Source: SLST01 sp046538735 (GTDB lineage Bacteria; Spirochaetota; Spirochaetia; DSM-27196; SLST01). From it: 64,000 nt of DNA. The DNA is taken from contig JBKHII010000006.1 in assembly GCA_046538735.1 (NCBI GenBank), positions 17,795-81,794 on the forward strand, read 5' to 3'. Of the stretch, positions 1 to 8,837 are shown piece by piece; the first letter of the stretch is position 1, and each line of letters opens with the position of its first letter. The notes under the pieces are model-generated. The model ran no database searches. It saw only the letters and a program-made list of their open reading frames with translations, and was not told the DNA's origin. The position numbers were made by a program, and so were the translations under genes.

Positions 1-843
1 GAGCTGAGTCTCGTCTGCGAGTTCGTCTACGGAAACATGACGCGAGCGCTCGCGCAGGCCGATCAGCTGGACGCCGCCGCCGCGGAGAGCGGGATGAGGG
101 AGGTGCAGCTGTTCGCCGAGCTCGCGCGTGGCAGAGTCCTGTTCGAGCTCGGCCGCTACGATGAGGCCGCGGACGTCTTTTCGCGCGGCCGATCCCGAGC
201 ACGGCTCTACGCGACGACCGCTCCCGGGATCGTCATGAGCCGGTGGGTAGCGCGTTCGCTCATCTACGACGGACGACCCCGGCGTGGCATCCGCATGCTA
301 CGGGATCTCAGCCCGAGCGCGGAGACGCTCTTCTTCCTCGCTGAGGGGCAACTTCGTCTCGGCGAACACGGCGAGGCGATCCAGGCGCTCGAGGAGGGGC
401 TTGAGATGACGCCCGGTGCGCCCGGACCGGTGGAGGGCTTCTCGTGGACGAGCGGGTACGCCTCCCTCGAGGACCGTGCGATCGGCGCGGCCGCCGGCAC
501 GCGCGTTCTCCAACACCAGATGTTGGCGCTCAGGGGCTATCTTCTCGCGGAGAGCGGCCGAGTCGCGGACGGCGTGCAGGAGATGCACCGACTCACGCGC
601 GAGCTTCGACTGAGCGAGATCGATCCCTACAACAGGATCTACTTCTACCTCTACAGTCTGATTCTGCCCGGGAGCGGCGAGCTCAATCTGGAGGACGGCG
701 CGACCGTTCTGGGTAAGGCGGTCCGCTACATCCAGCAACGCACGAGCAGGATGGACGAATACGCGCACAAGACCGACTACCTGCGCAGGAACTACTGGAA
801 TGCGAGGCTCATGAGCCACGCCCAGTCGCACAACCTCGTATGA
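1..843 (+). CDS. TPR-like repeat protein, C-terminal part (cut by window edge)
   Basis: The frame is open from base 1 with no stop before the first in-frame ATG at 37, so the gene very probably starts outside the window. The visible 280 residues are helical and TPR-like, for example 'ARGRVLFELGRYDEAADVFSRG' and 'EGQLRLGEHGEAIQALEEGLEM', which show the usual small-residue/Tyr spacing of tetratricopeptide helices. No catalytic motif and no membrane segment are seen in this part. The last third, with several Tyr and Arg residues, matches nothing I recognise. It ends about 30 bp before a promoter and a tRNA gene. TPR domains usually mediate protein-protein contacts; the actual role is unknown. 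Confidence 0.75.
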   Translation, partial: ELSLVCEFVYGNMTRALAQADQLDAAAAESGMREVQLFAELARGRVLFELGRYDEAADVFSRGRSRARLYATTAPGIVMSRWVARSLIYDGRPRRGIRMLRDLSPSAETLFFLAEGQLRLGEHGEAIQALEEGLEMTPGAPGPVEGFSWTSGYASLEDRAIGAAAGTRVLQHQMLALRGYLLAESGRVADGVQEMHRLTRELRLSEIDPYNRIYFYLYSLILPGSGELNLEDGATVLGKAVRYIQQRTSRMDEYAHKTDYLRRNYWNARLMSHAQSHNLV

Positions 844-874
844 GCGGCGGGGCCGGGCTCGACCGCTCGGCGGC

Positions 875-904
875 TTGACATCGGGGAGAGCAATTGTCTA
901 TCTT
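875..904 (+). promoter_or_regulatory. Sigma70-type promoter of the tRNA-Met gene
   Basis: A perfect -35 box TTGACA (875-880) is followed after 18 bp by TATCTT (899-904). Transcription would start near 911, about 10 bp before the mature tRNA 5' end. Confidence 0.65.
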
Positions 905-920
905 CATGGCTCGAATCTGC

Positions 921-993
921 GGTGGCGTAGCTCAGTCGGTAGAGCAAGCGGCTCATATCCGCTCGGTCGGGGGTTCAAGTCCCTCCGCCACTA
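921..993 (+). tRNA. tRNA-Met (anticodon CAT)
   Basis: The 73 bases fold as a complete cloverleaf: acceptor GGTGGCG with CGCCACT (one G-U pair at the end), D stem GCTC/GAGC, anticodon stem AGCGG/CCGCT with loop CTCATAT, 5-base variable loop, and T arm GGGGG/CCCTC with loop TTCAAGT. The anticodon CAT lies at 954-956 and the discriminator is A. CCA is not encoded, so it must be added by a nucleotidyltransferase. The body looks like an elongator methionine tRNA, and position 1 pairs with 72 unlike an initiator. A CAT anticodon can also belong to the lysidine-modified isoleucine tRNA, so Ile2 is the alternative. Confidence 0.93.
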
Positions 994-1019
994 ATCCCCC
1001 ACAAAGTCTCACGAATCGA

Positions 1020-1048
1020 TAGTCATCCTCCCGAATTCCGGTTATAAT
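1020..1048 (+). promoter_or_regulatory. Promoter upstream of the giant coiled-coil gene
   Basis: TAGTCA (1020-1025), 17 bp spacer, then a perfect TATAAT (1043-1048). A run of eight G (1067-1074) just before the ATG at 1079 can serve as the ribosome binding site. Confidence 0.6.
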
Positions 1049-1078
1049 GGCTGTGACAAGTTCTTCGGGGGGGGAACG

Positions 1079-4000
1079 ATGCAATTCTCAGGTGCAGATA
1101 TCATCGTCATTACGATCGTTGTGATCGTGCTGTTCGTCTATCGGCAGCTCGATCGGAACAATCGGTCGCTCGAGAAGGTGAAGAAGTACGCGGATCGGGT
1201 CCACGACGAGCTCGAAGCGCACGTCCAGGACAAGGTCGTCGCGATCAAGGACATGGGTATCGAATTGGAGGTCCATCAGAAGGCCGCCAAGGAGGTCCTC
1301 AAGCGCGTCCAGGCGATCGAGAGCGGACTCAACAGCCGTGCCGAAGAGATCGAGCGGATCGGGACGAGGATCGGCCAGTACGACGCAGCGCTCGACGAGC
1401 TCGTCCAGATGACCGCTCGCGCCCAGGAGAATATCGATCGTGTCCGCGAGGAGTCCTCCTACGTGGATACGGTGGGGCGGCGCATCAAGCAGAGCCAGGA
1501 GCGGCTCTCGGCCGTGGAGAAGGGCCTGGACGAGGTCGGAGAGCGCTTCCGCTCGGAGAACGAGGCCCACCTGCGGGACGTCCGGGCGGACGTCCTGAGC
1601 GAGGCGGCCGAACGCGTGGAGTCCATCCGCGACGAGCTCGGCGGCTTCCAGGAGCGTGTGAACCAGTTCGAGGAGTTCGTGCGCGGAGCGGAAGAACGCG
1701 CCGAATCGCTCGCGGCGCGTTCGCGCGAGGAGCTCGAGGAGATCGGCCATACCGTCGTCCACAGGGCTCAGGAGGCCTCCATCCAGAGCTCCGAGCAGCT
1801 CAGCGAGATCCGTGAACAGCTTGAAGTGCTCGAAACCGACTATCAGAAGCGCCTCCTCGGCCTTGCCGAGCGCGGCGAGGCGATGGAGACCGAGGCGCTC
1901 AGCAACCTCCGGAAACGCATCGACACCGCGGCGCAAGAGGCGGTGCGCGAGATGACCGGACGGCTTGAGCATCAGAAACGTGCGCTTCACGAACGGATCG
2001 ACGCCGCGCTCGTTGAGCTCGACCAGGCGGAGACCCGCCTTGCAGAGCGAGACAAGCGTCTGGACGCGACGAGGGCGGGGATCGATCGCAGAATCGAGGG
2101 CTTCGGCTCGGAGCTGAACGAGCGTGTGGACCAGGCCGCGGCCGACCTTCAGCGTCAGATACTGGGCGACATCGAGGAACGTCTCTCCGACTACGAGTCG
2201 CAGATCACCTATCGCTTCGAGCGGCTCGGCGACGTTGGTGCGGAAGTCGAGGAGCTCGAGGGGCGTCTCCACGACGCCATGAATCAGGTCGTTTCGCGCG
2301 TGAGGGGCGAGTTCACGCAGTTCACCGATGAGTTCAAGGCGAGCCGGGACCGAGACCGATCGGCGGTCCAGGAGGAGATGACGCGCGTGCGCGATCAGAT
2401 GGCCGAGCTCGAGAGCGGACTATCGGATCTCAAGAATCGGGCCTACGAGAACGTGAACGAGAAGCTCCAGGTCTTCGAGGACGAGTTCTTCTCGGACCTG
2501 AGAGAACGTCAGGTCGCGATGGAGCAGCGGCTCGTGGACTGGCAGGCCGCCTTCCGGCAGGAGCTGGATGATGTGGCGACGAGCGCTCGCGACGAGCGAG
2601 CGCAGATCGAGGCCGACTACACGGGCGAAGTGAAGAGACAGCTCGAGAACCTGCAGAGCACCGCATACGGCACCTACGAGAAGATCGAGGAAGAAGTCGT
2701 CGAGTTCCAGCGAGGTATCGAGCTGCGCGTCTCCGACTCTCGCGAGCTCATTGCATCGCTGGAGCGCGAGATCGAAGACGAGATTCAGCAACTCGCCGCC
2801 GAGTCGAAGAGCGGACTGCGCTCCGAGTTCTCGCAGCACCGCGAGCAGATGGCGGCTGAGCTCAATGAGCTGGACCGCAGCGTGCGCCGGCAGATTGAAG
2901 AGCTCGGTCGCGAGTTTGACGCCGGTCGCAGCGAGCTCGAGTCGGTGCTCGAGCAGAGTCGCGGGGAAGCGTCGACATGGAAGAACCAGGTCGATCAACG
3001 CCTTCAGAGTACGAGCGCCGAGGTCAATCAGCAGATCGCCGACTTCCGCGTCTCCATGGGCGAAACACTTTCCGAGCTGCGGGATGCCTTCTCCGGGGAG
3101 CGGGACGAGGCGCTCGCGGAGAACGCGGCCGAACGCGATCGGCTCCAGCGTGAGCTCGACGATCTGACGAATAGGGTGGGCAAGATCACCGACGAGATTC
3201 GGATGAAGAGCACCGAGGCGCTCGCCGAGTTCGGCGAACGCTATTCGGAGCTGCGGCTCGATACCGAGAAGCAGGTGAAGGCGTTCGGCGCCGACATCGA
3301 CGCGCGGATCAAGGAGTTCCGAACGATGGTCCAGGACAGCAGGGACCAGTTCGCGGCGAATCAGGAACGTCTGCTCGGCAAACTGAACGAGGAGGCGAAC
3401 GCGCTCGGCTCGAACTTGCAGGAGATCGAGAAACAGCAACGCAACTTCGTTGATCAGACGCGCCTTTTCGAGCGGGCGGACGAGATCAAGGAGGATCTCT
3501 CGCAGGAGATTGCGGAACTCAAGGGCGACCTCGAACGGGTCGAGTCGCAACGAAAGGACCTTCGGGAGATCGAGGCACAGTTCTCGCGCCTGCGCAAGTC
3601 GGCGGACGATGTGAACGACAAGATGAGCAGATTCGTGTCTGAGAAGCGTCGGATCGACGCGCTCGAGGACGACTACAAGAAGCTGCTCTCGATGAGTCAG
3701 GCTGTCGAGCTCAAGCTGGAGCACGTGACGGCGAGCAACGATTCGCTCCAGGCGATGCAGGCGTCGCTGCGGTCGCTTGAGCAGCTCGAGAAGGATGTTG
3801 AGGGCAAGTTCCAGCGGCTCGAGAAGAAGCGTTCGATACTCGACCTCACGACCGAGGGCGTTGACAAGAACTTCCAGAGCTTGCAGGAGATCGAGACCCG
3901 GTTGGCCGAAATCACCTCTCAGGTGAATGTGGTTCCGGACAAGATCGAGGAGCTCTCGAGGCGGGTTGGGCAGCTTGCCTCGAACAAGCGGGATGCGGAC

Positions 4001-4336
4001 GCCGCGGTGAAGCAGCTTGCGCTGCTGGACCAGACACTCGAGGAGATCGAGGAGCGGATGGAGAACCTCAATCAGGCGCGGGAATGGCTCGCGCGAACCG
4101 AGACTCGGCTCGAGGAGGTCCAGCGCGAGGCTGAGGAGCAGGTGAAACTGCTCGGGGCGATCATGAAGCAGGAGCATAAGGGCTCCGGAGGGAAGGACGG
4201 CGGGGCTCCGCCGGTAACCACCCGGGACACCGTGATCAAGCTCGCGCGCCAGAGCTGGAACGTGGACGAGATCGCGCGGGCGACGAGCCTGTCGCGTGGG
4301 GAGGTCGAGCTCATTCTCGAATTGGCGGCCAAGTAG
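1079..4336 (+). CDS. Giant membrane-anchored coiled-coil protein (spirochaete SpiroCoCo-like)
   Basis: This 1085-residue protein has one N-terminal membrane segment (about residues 7-23, Ile/Val-rich) and then almost 1000 residues of charged heptad-type sequence rich in Glu, Arg, Gln and Leu. That predicts a very long, mostly uninterrupted rod. The last 40 residues, after a short Gly-rich hinge, form a small helical domain ending in 'DEIARATSLSRGEVELILELAAK' that looks like a helix-turn-helix module. Spirochaetes carry a family of such long proteins near chaperone genes, and I infer membership from architecture. The likely place is the inner membrane with the rod in the cytoplasm, perhaps as a scaffold or filament. 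It lies directly upstream of grpE-dnaK-dnaJ but has its own promoter. Low-complexity composition makes precise homology by eye weak. Confidence 0.8.
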   Translation: MQFSGADIIVITIVVIVLFVYRQLDRNNRSLEKVKKYADRVHDELEAHVQDKVVAIKDMGIELEVHQKAAKEVLKRVQAIESGLNSRAEEIERIGTRIGQYDAALDELVQMTARAQENIDRVREESSYVDTVGRRIKQSQERLSAVEKGLDEVGERFRSENEAHLRDVRADVLSEAAERVESIRDELGGFQERVNQFEEFVRGAEERAESLAARSREELEEIGHTVVHRAQEASIQSSEQLSEIREQLEVLETDYQKRLLGLAERGEAMETEALSNLRKRIDTAAQEAVREMTGRLEHQKRALHERIDAALVELDQAETRLAERDKRLDATRAGIDRRIEGFGSELNERVDQAAADLQRQILGDIEERLSDYESQITYRFERLGDVGAEVEELEGRLHDAMNQVVSRVRGEFTQFTDEFKASRDRDRSAVQEEMTRVRDQMAELESGLSDLKNRAYENVNEKLQVFEDEFFSDLRERQVAMEQRLVDWQAAFRQELDDVATSARDERAQIEADYTGEVKRQLENLQSTAYGTYEKIEEEVVEFQRGIELRVSDSRELIASLEREIEDEIQQLAAESKSGLRSEFSQHREQMAAELNELDRSVRRQIEELGREFDAGRSELESVLEQSRGEASTWKNQVDQRLQSTSAEVNQQIADFRVSMGETLSELRDAFSGERDEALAENAAERDRLQRELDDLTNRVGKITDEIRMKSTEALAEFGERYSELRLDTEKQVKAFGADIDARIKEFRTMVQDSRDQFAANQERLLGKLNEEANALGSNLQEIEKQQRNFVDQTRLFERADEIKEDLSQEIAELKGDLERVESQRKDLREIEAQFSRLRKSADDVNDKMSRFVSEKRRIDALEDDYKKLLSMSQAVELKLEHVTASNDSLQAMQASLRSLEQLEKDVEGKFQRLEKKRSILDLTTEGVDKNFQSLQEIETRLAEITSQVNVVPDKIEELSRRVGQLASNKRDADAAVKQLALLDQTLEEIEERMENLNQAREWLARTETRLEEVQREAEEQVKLLGAIMKQEHKGSGGKDGGAPPVTTRDTVIKLARQSWNVDEIARATSLSRGEVELILELAAK

Positions 4337-4353
4337 CGGTTCGGTGCTCAGGG

Positions 4354-4382
4354 TTGACGCTGCATAGGGCCGTAGGTACTTT
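4354..4382 (+). promoter_or_regulatory. Possible promoter of the grpE-dnaK-dnaJ operon
   Basis: TTGACG (4354-4359), 17 bp, TACTTT (4377-4382), ending 30 bp before the grpE start. No CIRCE inverted repeat is visible near it, so HrcA control is not supported by this sequence. Confidence 0.4.
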
Positions 4383-4412
4383 TGCAGCGAAGAATCACGC
4401 ACAGAGGTTTGC

Positions 4413-5132
4413 ATGCCAAACGATCGAGATGCTCGCGAGGAAGCGACTGTACCCAACGAGGATGCAGCGGCCGAGAATGAGCCCCAGACAGATGCAACGA
4501 CCGCCGCGAACGCGAGCGAGTCACCGTCCGATGTCGTTGAGAACGTAGATCAGTCGGATTCGGAAAACGCGGACACCGCTGAGGAGGGGGTGCCGTCGCC
4601 GGAGGCCGCAATGGCTGATCTCGAGCGCGAAATCGCGGATCTGAAGGACCAACTCCTGCGAAAGTCGGCCGATTTCGACAACTACCGGAAGCGCATGCAC
4701 CGGGAGAAGGAGGAGTTCGTGGCGTACGCGAATCGCGAGCTGCTCCTCGATATCGTTCCGATCATCGACGACTTCGAGCGGGCGATCAAGTCGGCCGAGG
4801 AGTCGCACGACTTCGCTTCCTTCCATGACGGCATCGTCATGATCGAAAAGCAGTTCACGTCAATGCTGGAACGGAAGTGGAAGCTCATCCGGTTCGACAG
4901 CGTGGGCGAGGAGTTCGACCCGCAGCGGCACGAGGCCATGATGACCGAGGAGAAGTCGGATACCGAGCATCCCGTGGTGCTCGAGGACTTCCAGAAGGGC
5001 TACCTTCTGCACGAACGGGTTCTCCGACCGGCGAAGGTGAAGGTGGCGATGCCTTCGAGTACGAGAGGCGCCCAGGGCGATTCCGAGCGCAACGGAGAAG
5101 ACGGCGGCGAGGCATCCGACTCCACGAAGTAG
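4413..5132 (+). CDS. grpE: GrpE, nucleotide exchange factor for DnaK
   Basis: GrpE releases ADP from DnaK and so drives the Hsp70 cycle in the cytoplasm. The protein has 239 residues. The first 60 are acidic and disordered, then a long helix (about 67-95) carries the family sequence 'LLRKSADFDNYRKRMHREKEEF'. The compact C-terminal part includes 'FDPQRHEAMM' and a beta-region ending near 'RPAKVKVAMP'. A short polar tail follows. ATG 4413 is preceded by AGAGG. It stands 71 bp before dnaK and is the first gene of a grpE-dnaK-dnaJ cluster. Confidence 0.96.
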   Translation: MPNDRDAREEATVPNEDAAAENEPQTDATTAANASESPSDVVENVDQSDSENADTAEEGVPSPEAAMADLEREIADLKDQLLRKSADFDNYRKRMHREKEEFVAYANRELLLDIVPIIDDFERAIKSAEESHDFASFHDGIVMIEKQFTSMLERKWKLIRFDSVGEEFDPQRHEAMMTEEKSDTEHPVVLEDFQKGYLLHERVLRPAKVKVAMPSSTRGAQGDSERNGEDGGEASDSTK

Positions 5133-5203
5133 GATCGGGTGGGCTTGCCTGTCGGCAACAAAGCATTGATCTTCTCGGGTAGAGAAGAGCAGAGGAGTAC
5201 CAT

Positions 5204-7153
5204 ATGGGTAGGATCATCGGTATAGATCTTGGAACAACGAACTCCTGCGTAGCCGTGATGGAAGGCGGCGAGCCGGTCGTCATTCAGAACGCGGAAGGCC
5301 AGCGGACCACGCCGTCCATGGTTGCATTCACCGCGAAGGGCGAGCGACTCGTCGGTCAGCCGGCGAAGAACCAGATGGTTACGAATCCGGAAAACACCAT
5401 CTACTCGATCAAACGCTTCATGGGACGCCGGTACGCGGAAGTCGAGCAGGAGATCTCGATGGTCCCGTATCAGATCACCGAGTCGAGCGGGCTCGCACGT
5501 GTGAAGATCGACGACAAGGTCTACTCTCCGCCCGAGATCTCCGCGGCCATTCTGCAGAAGATGAAGGAGACCGCCGAGGATTATCTCGGAGAGTCGGTGA
5601 CCGAGGCGGTCATCACCGTGCCAGCCTACTTCAATGACGCACAGCGCCAGGCGACGAAGGACGCGGGCAAAATCGCAGGGCTCGAGGTGAAGCGCATCGT
5701 GAACGAGCCCACCGCAGCGTCGCTCGCATACGGTTTCGCGAAGGAGAAGAAGGAAGAGAAGATCGCTGTCTACGACCTTGGCGGCGGCACCTTCGATATA
5801 TCGATCCTCGAGCTCGGGGACGGCGTGTTCGAGGTCAAGAGCACGAACGGCGACACGCATCTCGGTGGCGACAACTTCGATCAGAGAATCATCGACTGGC
5901 TCGTTGAGAGCTTCAAGGGCGACTATGGTATCGATCTCTCCAAGGATCGCATGGCGCTGCAGCGGCTGAAGGAGGCTTCCGAGAAGGCGAAGAAGGAGCT
6001 CTCGAGCACCCAGCAGACGGATATCAACCTTCCGTTCATAACGGCGGACTCCAGCGGTCCGAAGCACCTTCAGTACAGCCTGAACCGTTCCAAGTTCGAG
6101 CAAATGGTGGCGGATCTCGTTGATTCCACGAAGGGCCCGTGTCAGAAGGCCCTGCAGGACGCGGGCCTCAGCGCTTCTGAGATCGACGAGGTGATTCTCG
6201 TGGGCGGCTCCACGCGCATTCCTGCGGTGCAGCGCGTTGTGACCGAGTTGTTCGGTCGAGAGCCGCACAAGGGCGTAAATCCGGACGAGGTCGTCGCGGT
6301 CGGCGCGGCGATTCAGGGCGGAATCCTGGGCGGCGACGTCAAGGACGTGCTTCTGCTGGACGTCACGCCGCTTTCGCTCGGTATCGAGACGCTCGGCGGC
6401 GTGTTCACGAAGCTCATCGAACGGAACACAACGATCCCCACGCGCAAGAGCCAGATCTTCAGCACTGCGGCAGACAACCAGACGGCGGTGAGCATCCACG
6501 TGCTGCAGGGTGAGCGGGAGATGGCGAAGGATAACCGGACGCTTGGTCGGTTCGATCTGGTGGGGATCCCTCCGGCCCCCCGCGGCGTTCCTCAGATCGA
6601 GGTGGCGTTCGATATCGATGCGAACGGTATCGTGCACGTCTCGGCGAAGGATCTGGGTACCGGCAAGGAACAGAAGATCCGGATCGAGAGCTCGTCCGGT
6701 CTGTCCGAGGACGAGATTAACCGTATGGTTAAGGAAGCTGAGGCGAATGCTGAGCAGGACAAGAAGACCCGCGAGTCCGCCGAGGTGAAGAACGAGGCCG
6801 ATACGCTCGTCTACAGCACCGAGAAGCTCCTGAAGGACAATGAGCAGACGATCACTGCAGACGAGAAGAGCGCCGCGGAGGCTGCGATTGCGGAGCTGAA
6901 GTCGGCGATCGAGAGCGGCGACGCGGGAGCGATGCGCCAGAAGATCGAAGCGCTCAATCAGGCGATGCACCCAATCGCCGAACGCATCTACTCCTCTCAA
7001 CAGGCGCAGGATCAGGCTGCCGGAGCCCAGGAGGCCGGCGAGCAACCGGGTAGCGCGGACGGCGGCCAGTCGGCGGGCGAAGATGCCTCGGGTGGGGCTG
7101 ACGCGGAAGACGTTGACTACGAAGTCGTTGATGAGGACGAGCAGAAGAGCTAG
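5204..7153 (+). CDS. dnaK: DnaK (Hsp70) chaperone
   Basis: ATP-driven chaperone that binds exposed hydrophobic peptides. At 649 residues it is full length. The N-terminal ATPase domain starts with the phosphate-1 loop 'IGIDLGTTNSCVAV', and contains 'VNEPTAASLAYGF', the phosphate-2 loop 'AVYDLGGGTFDISIL' and 'EVILVGGSTRIPAVQ'. The interdomain linker is 'DVLLLDVTPLSLGIETLGG'. The substrate-binding domain and helical lid follow. The tail is Gly/Ala-rich and ends in an acidic stretch (VDYEVVDEDEQKS). AGAGGAG lies before the ATG. Cofactors GrpE and DnaJ are encoded on either side. Confidence 0.98.
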   Translation: MGRIIGIDLGTTNSCVAVMEGGEPVVIQNAEGQRTTPSMVAFTAKGERLVGQPAKNQMVTNPENTIYSIKRFMGRRYAEVEQEISMVPYQITESSGLARVKIDDKVYSPPEISAAILQKMKETAEDYLGESVTEAVITVPAYFNDAQRQATKDAGKIAGLEVKRIVNEPTAASLAYGFAKEKKEEKIAVYDLGGGTFDISILELGDGVFEVKSTNGDTHLGGDNFDQRIIDWLVESFKGDYGIDLSKDRMALQRLKEASEKAKKELSSTQQTDINLPFITADSSGPKHLQYSLNRSKFEQMVADLVDSTKGPCQKALQDAGLSASEIDEVILVGGSTRIPAVQRVVTELFGREPHKGVNPDEVVAVGAAIQGGILGGDVKDVLLLDVTPLSLGIETLGGVFTKLIERNTTIPTRKSQIFSTAADNQTAVSIHVLQGEREMAKDNRTLGRFDLVGIPPAPRGVPQIEVAFDIDANGIVHVSAKDLGTGKEQKIRIESSSGLSEDEINRMVKEAEANAEQDKKTRESAEVKNEADTLVYSTEKLLKDNEQTITADEKSAAEAAIAELKSAIESGDAGAMRQKIEALNQAMHPIAERIYSSQQAQDQAAGAQEAGEQPGSADGGQSAGEDASGGADAEDVDYEVVDEDEQKS

Positions 7154-7158
7154 CGGCT

Positions 7159-8289
7159 GTGGCAAAACGCGACTATTACGAGGTGCTCGGCATTTCGCGA
7201 GGGGCGAGCAAGGACGAGATTAAGAAGGCGTACCGCAAGGTTGCGGTCGCGAACCATCCCGATCGCAATCCCGGCGACAAGACCGCGGAGGAACGCTTCA
7301 AGGAAGCGACGGAAGCGTACGAGGTCCTCGCGGACGACAAGAAGCGCCAGGCGTACGACCAGTTCGGATTCGCCGGCGTTGAAGGCATGGGCGGCGGCGG
7401 AGCTCAGGACTACTCGCACGCGTTCCGCGATTTCGAGGATATCTTCGGCGATCTTGGTGGATTCGGCAACATATTCGATCAGTTCTTCGGAGGCGGTCGC
7501 AGGCGCGGGGGACGCCGCGAGAGCGTTCAGCGCGGAAGCGATCTTCGCTACGACCTGGAGATCTCGTTCAAGGATGCCGTATTCGGGACGAAGGCCGAGG
7601 TCAGCTATCCCAAGGAGATCAGCTGCGATCGCTGCAAGGGTAGCGGTTCGGAGCCGGGAAGCGGGAGTAAGACGTGCCCCACCTGCGGCGGTGCCGGGCA
7701 GGTCCGCCGCAGCTCAGGATTCTTCTCGATTGCCAGTACCTGTCCCACATGCAACGGCGAGGGGACGATCGTGGAGAAGCCGTGCGCCAAGTGCGGCGGG
7801 AACGGGCTCCTCAAGAAGAATCAGAAGATCAACGTGACCATCCCCGCCGGTGTGGACGATGGGCGCCGCATCCGTATCCCCGAGCAGGGCGACTCGGGTC
7901 CTCGCGGCGGTCCCCCCGGGGACCTCTACGTAGTGATCCGCGTGAAAGCGCACGAGTATTTCGAGCGCGACGGATACGACGTCTACTGCGTGATCCCAAT
8001 CACCTACACTCAGGCCGCGCTCGGGACGGAGTTGCACGTTCCAACGCTCGAAGACAAGAAGGTGAAGGTGAAGATCCCTCCCGGAACGCAGAACAACAAG
8101 ATTCTTCGTCTCCGGAACGAAGGTATTCCCCAGTCCACGTCCGGTCGGCGGGGCGACATGTATATCAGGATTCTCGTGACGGTTCCACAGCGTCTCTCGT
8201 CCCGAGAGAAGTCGTTGCTCAAGGAGCTCGCCGAGATCGAAGGCGACAATACTTCGCCGAGCCCGGTGCCTCTCGCGGATCTGCGATAG
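7159..8289 (+). CDS. dnaJ: DnaJ (Hsp40) co-chaperone
   Basis: DnaJ stimulates DnaK ATPase and delivers clients. The 376 residues show the full type I layout: J domain (1-70) with the HPD triad at 33-35, a Gly/Phe-rich segment, four CxxCxGxG-type zinc repeats (CDRCKGSG, CPTCGGAG, CPTCNGEG, CAKCGGNG) at about 150-215, then the C-terminal peptide-binding beta domains. The start is GTG at 7159, five bases after the dnaK stop, which suggests tight coupling. No strong ribosome binding site is visible. Confidence 0.97.
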   Translation: MAKRDYYEVLGISRGASKDEIKKAYRKVAVANHPDRNPGDKTAEERFKEATEAYEVLADDKKRQAYDQFGFAGVEGMGGGGAQDYSHAFRDFEDIFGDLGGFGNIFDQFFGGGRRRGGRRESVQRGSDLRYDLEISFKDAVFGTKAEVSYPKEISCDRCKGSGSEPGSGSKTCPTCGGAGQVRRSSGFFSIASTCPTCNGEGTIVEKPCAKCGGNGLLKKNQKINVTIPAGVDDGRRIRIPEQGDSGPRGGPPGDLYVVIRVKAHEYFERDGYDVYCVIPITYTQAALGTELHVPTLEDKKVKVKIPPGTQNNKILRLRNEGIPQSTSGRRGDMYIRILVTVPQRLSSREKSLLKELAEIEGDNTSPSPVPLADLR

Positions 8290-8292
8290 CGC

Positions 8293-8826
8293 ATGGGCAA
8301 GCGGGCCAGACGGCGGCGACGTTTGTTCTCGTCCGGGCTGCAGGCCCGCATGATGAGTCAGATTGTCCTGGCGATTGTGGTCTGCGTCGGCGTCACGACG
8401 CTCGGGTTCCTCAGCTACTACTGGTTCACCTACATATCGGGCGACAATCTTCTCCGCGAGTTCATCGTGGTCTATCGGCAGATCGAGTCCGCCGAGGCCG
8501 TGGAAGTGGACGGACGCGCGATCGAACGCCGCTCGTACGAGCTCGAGGCGCTTCCCGACACCACACGGTGGGCGCTCGTGATCCCGCCGCTCGTGATCAA
8601 CAACCTCGTCATAGCCTTGACGCTCTCCGTGCTCGGTGCGGCGTACGCGGGTCGACTCGCCGGCCCCGTCTACCGAATGTCCACGGACATCAGACGTGCT
8701 CTGGCCGGTGAGACAGGAGTGCGCATCCATCTCCGTCGCCGGGATGAGCTGAAGGACCTCGCGCAGCGGGTCAACTCGCTCCTCGAAGCCCTCGAGGTGG
8801 CCGAGACGCGCGCGCGTGAGGAGTAG
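8293..8826 (+). CDS. Two-TM membrane protein with a HAMP-like domain
   Basis: A 177-residue protein with a basic N-terminus, a first membrane segment (about 24-46), a short extracytoplasmic loop of some 45 residues, and a second membrane segment (about 95-115). A cytoplasmic HAMP-like two-helix module follows ('GPVYRMSTDIRRALAGE...RRRDELKDLAQRVNSLLEAL'). No methyl-accepting, kinase or cyclase domain follows, so it is a stand-alone HAMP protein. It starts 3 bp after dnaJ and probably belongs to the same transcript. HAMP modules relay conformational signals; the partner here is unknown. Confidence 0.75.
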   Translation: MGKRARRRRRLFSSGLQARMMSQIVLAIVVCVGVTTLGFLSYYWFTYISGDNLLREFIVVYRQIESAEAVEVDGRAIERRSYELEALPDTTRWALVIPPLVINNLVIALTLSVLGAAYAGRLAGPVYRMSTDIRRALAGETGVRIHLRRRDELKDLAQRVNSLLEALEVAETRAREE

Positions 8827-8837
8827 TCGATCTCGAA

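Noticed and set aside
4337..4412. CIRCE (HrcA) operator before grpE
   Set aside because: No TTAGCACTC-N9-GAGTGCTAA-like inverted repeat is present.
2420..4456. 678-codon minus-strand frame opposite the coiled-coil gene
   Set aside because: Leu/Arg-rich complement of Glu/Gln/Arg codons; typical antisense shadow of a coiled coil.
5000..7165. 721-codon open frame on the minus strand opposite dnaK and parts of grpE
   Set aside because: It is the mirror of a highly biased, GC-rich real gene; its translation is Leu/Arg/His-rich without any family motif, while dnaK on the other strand is certain.
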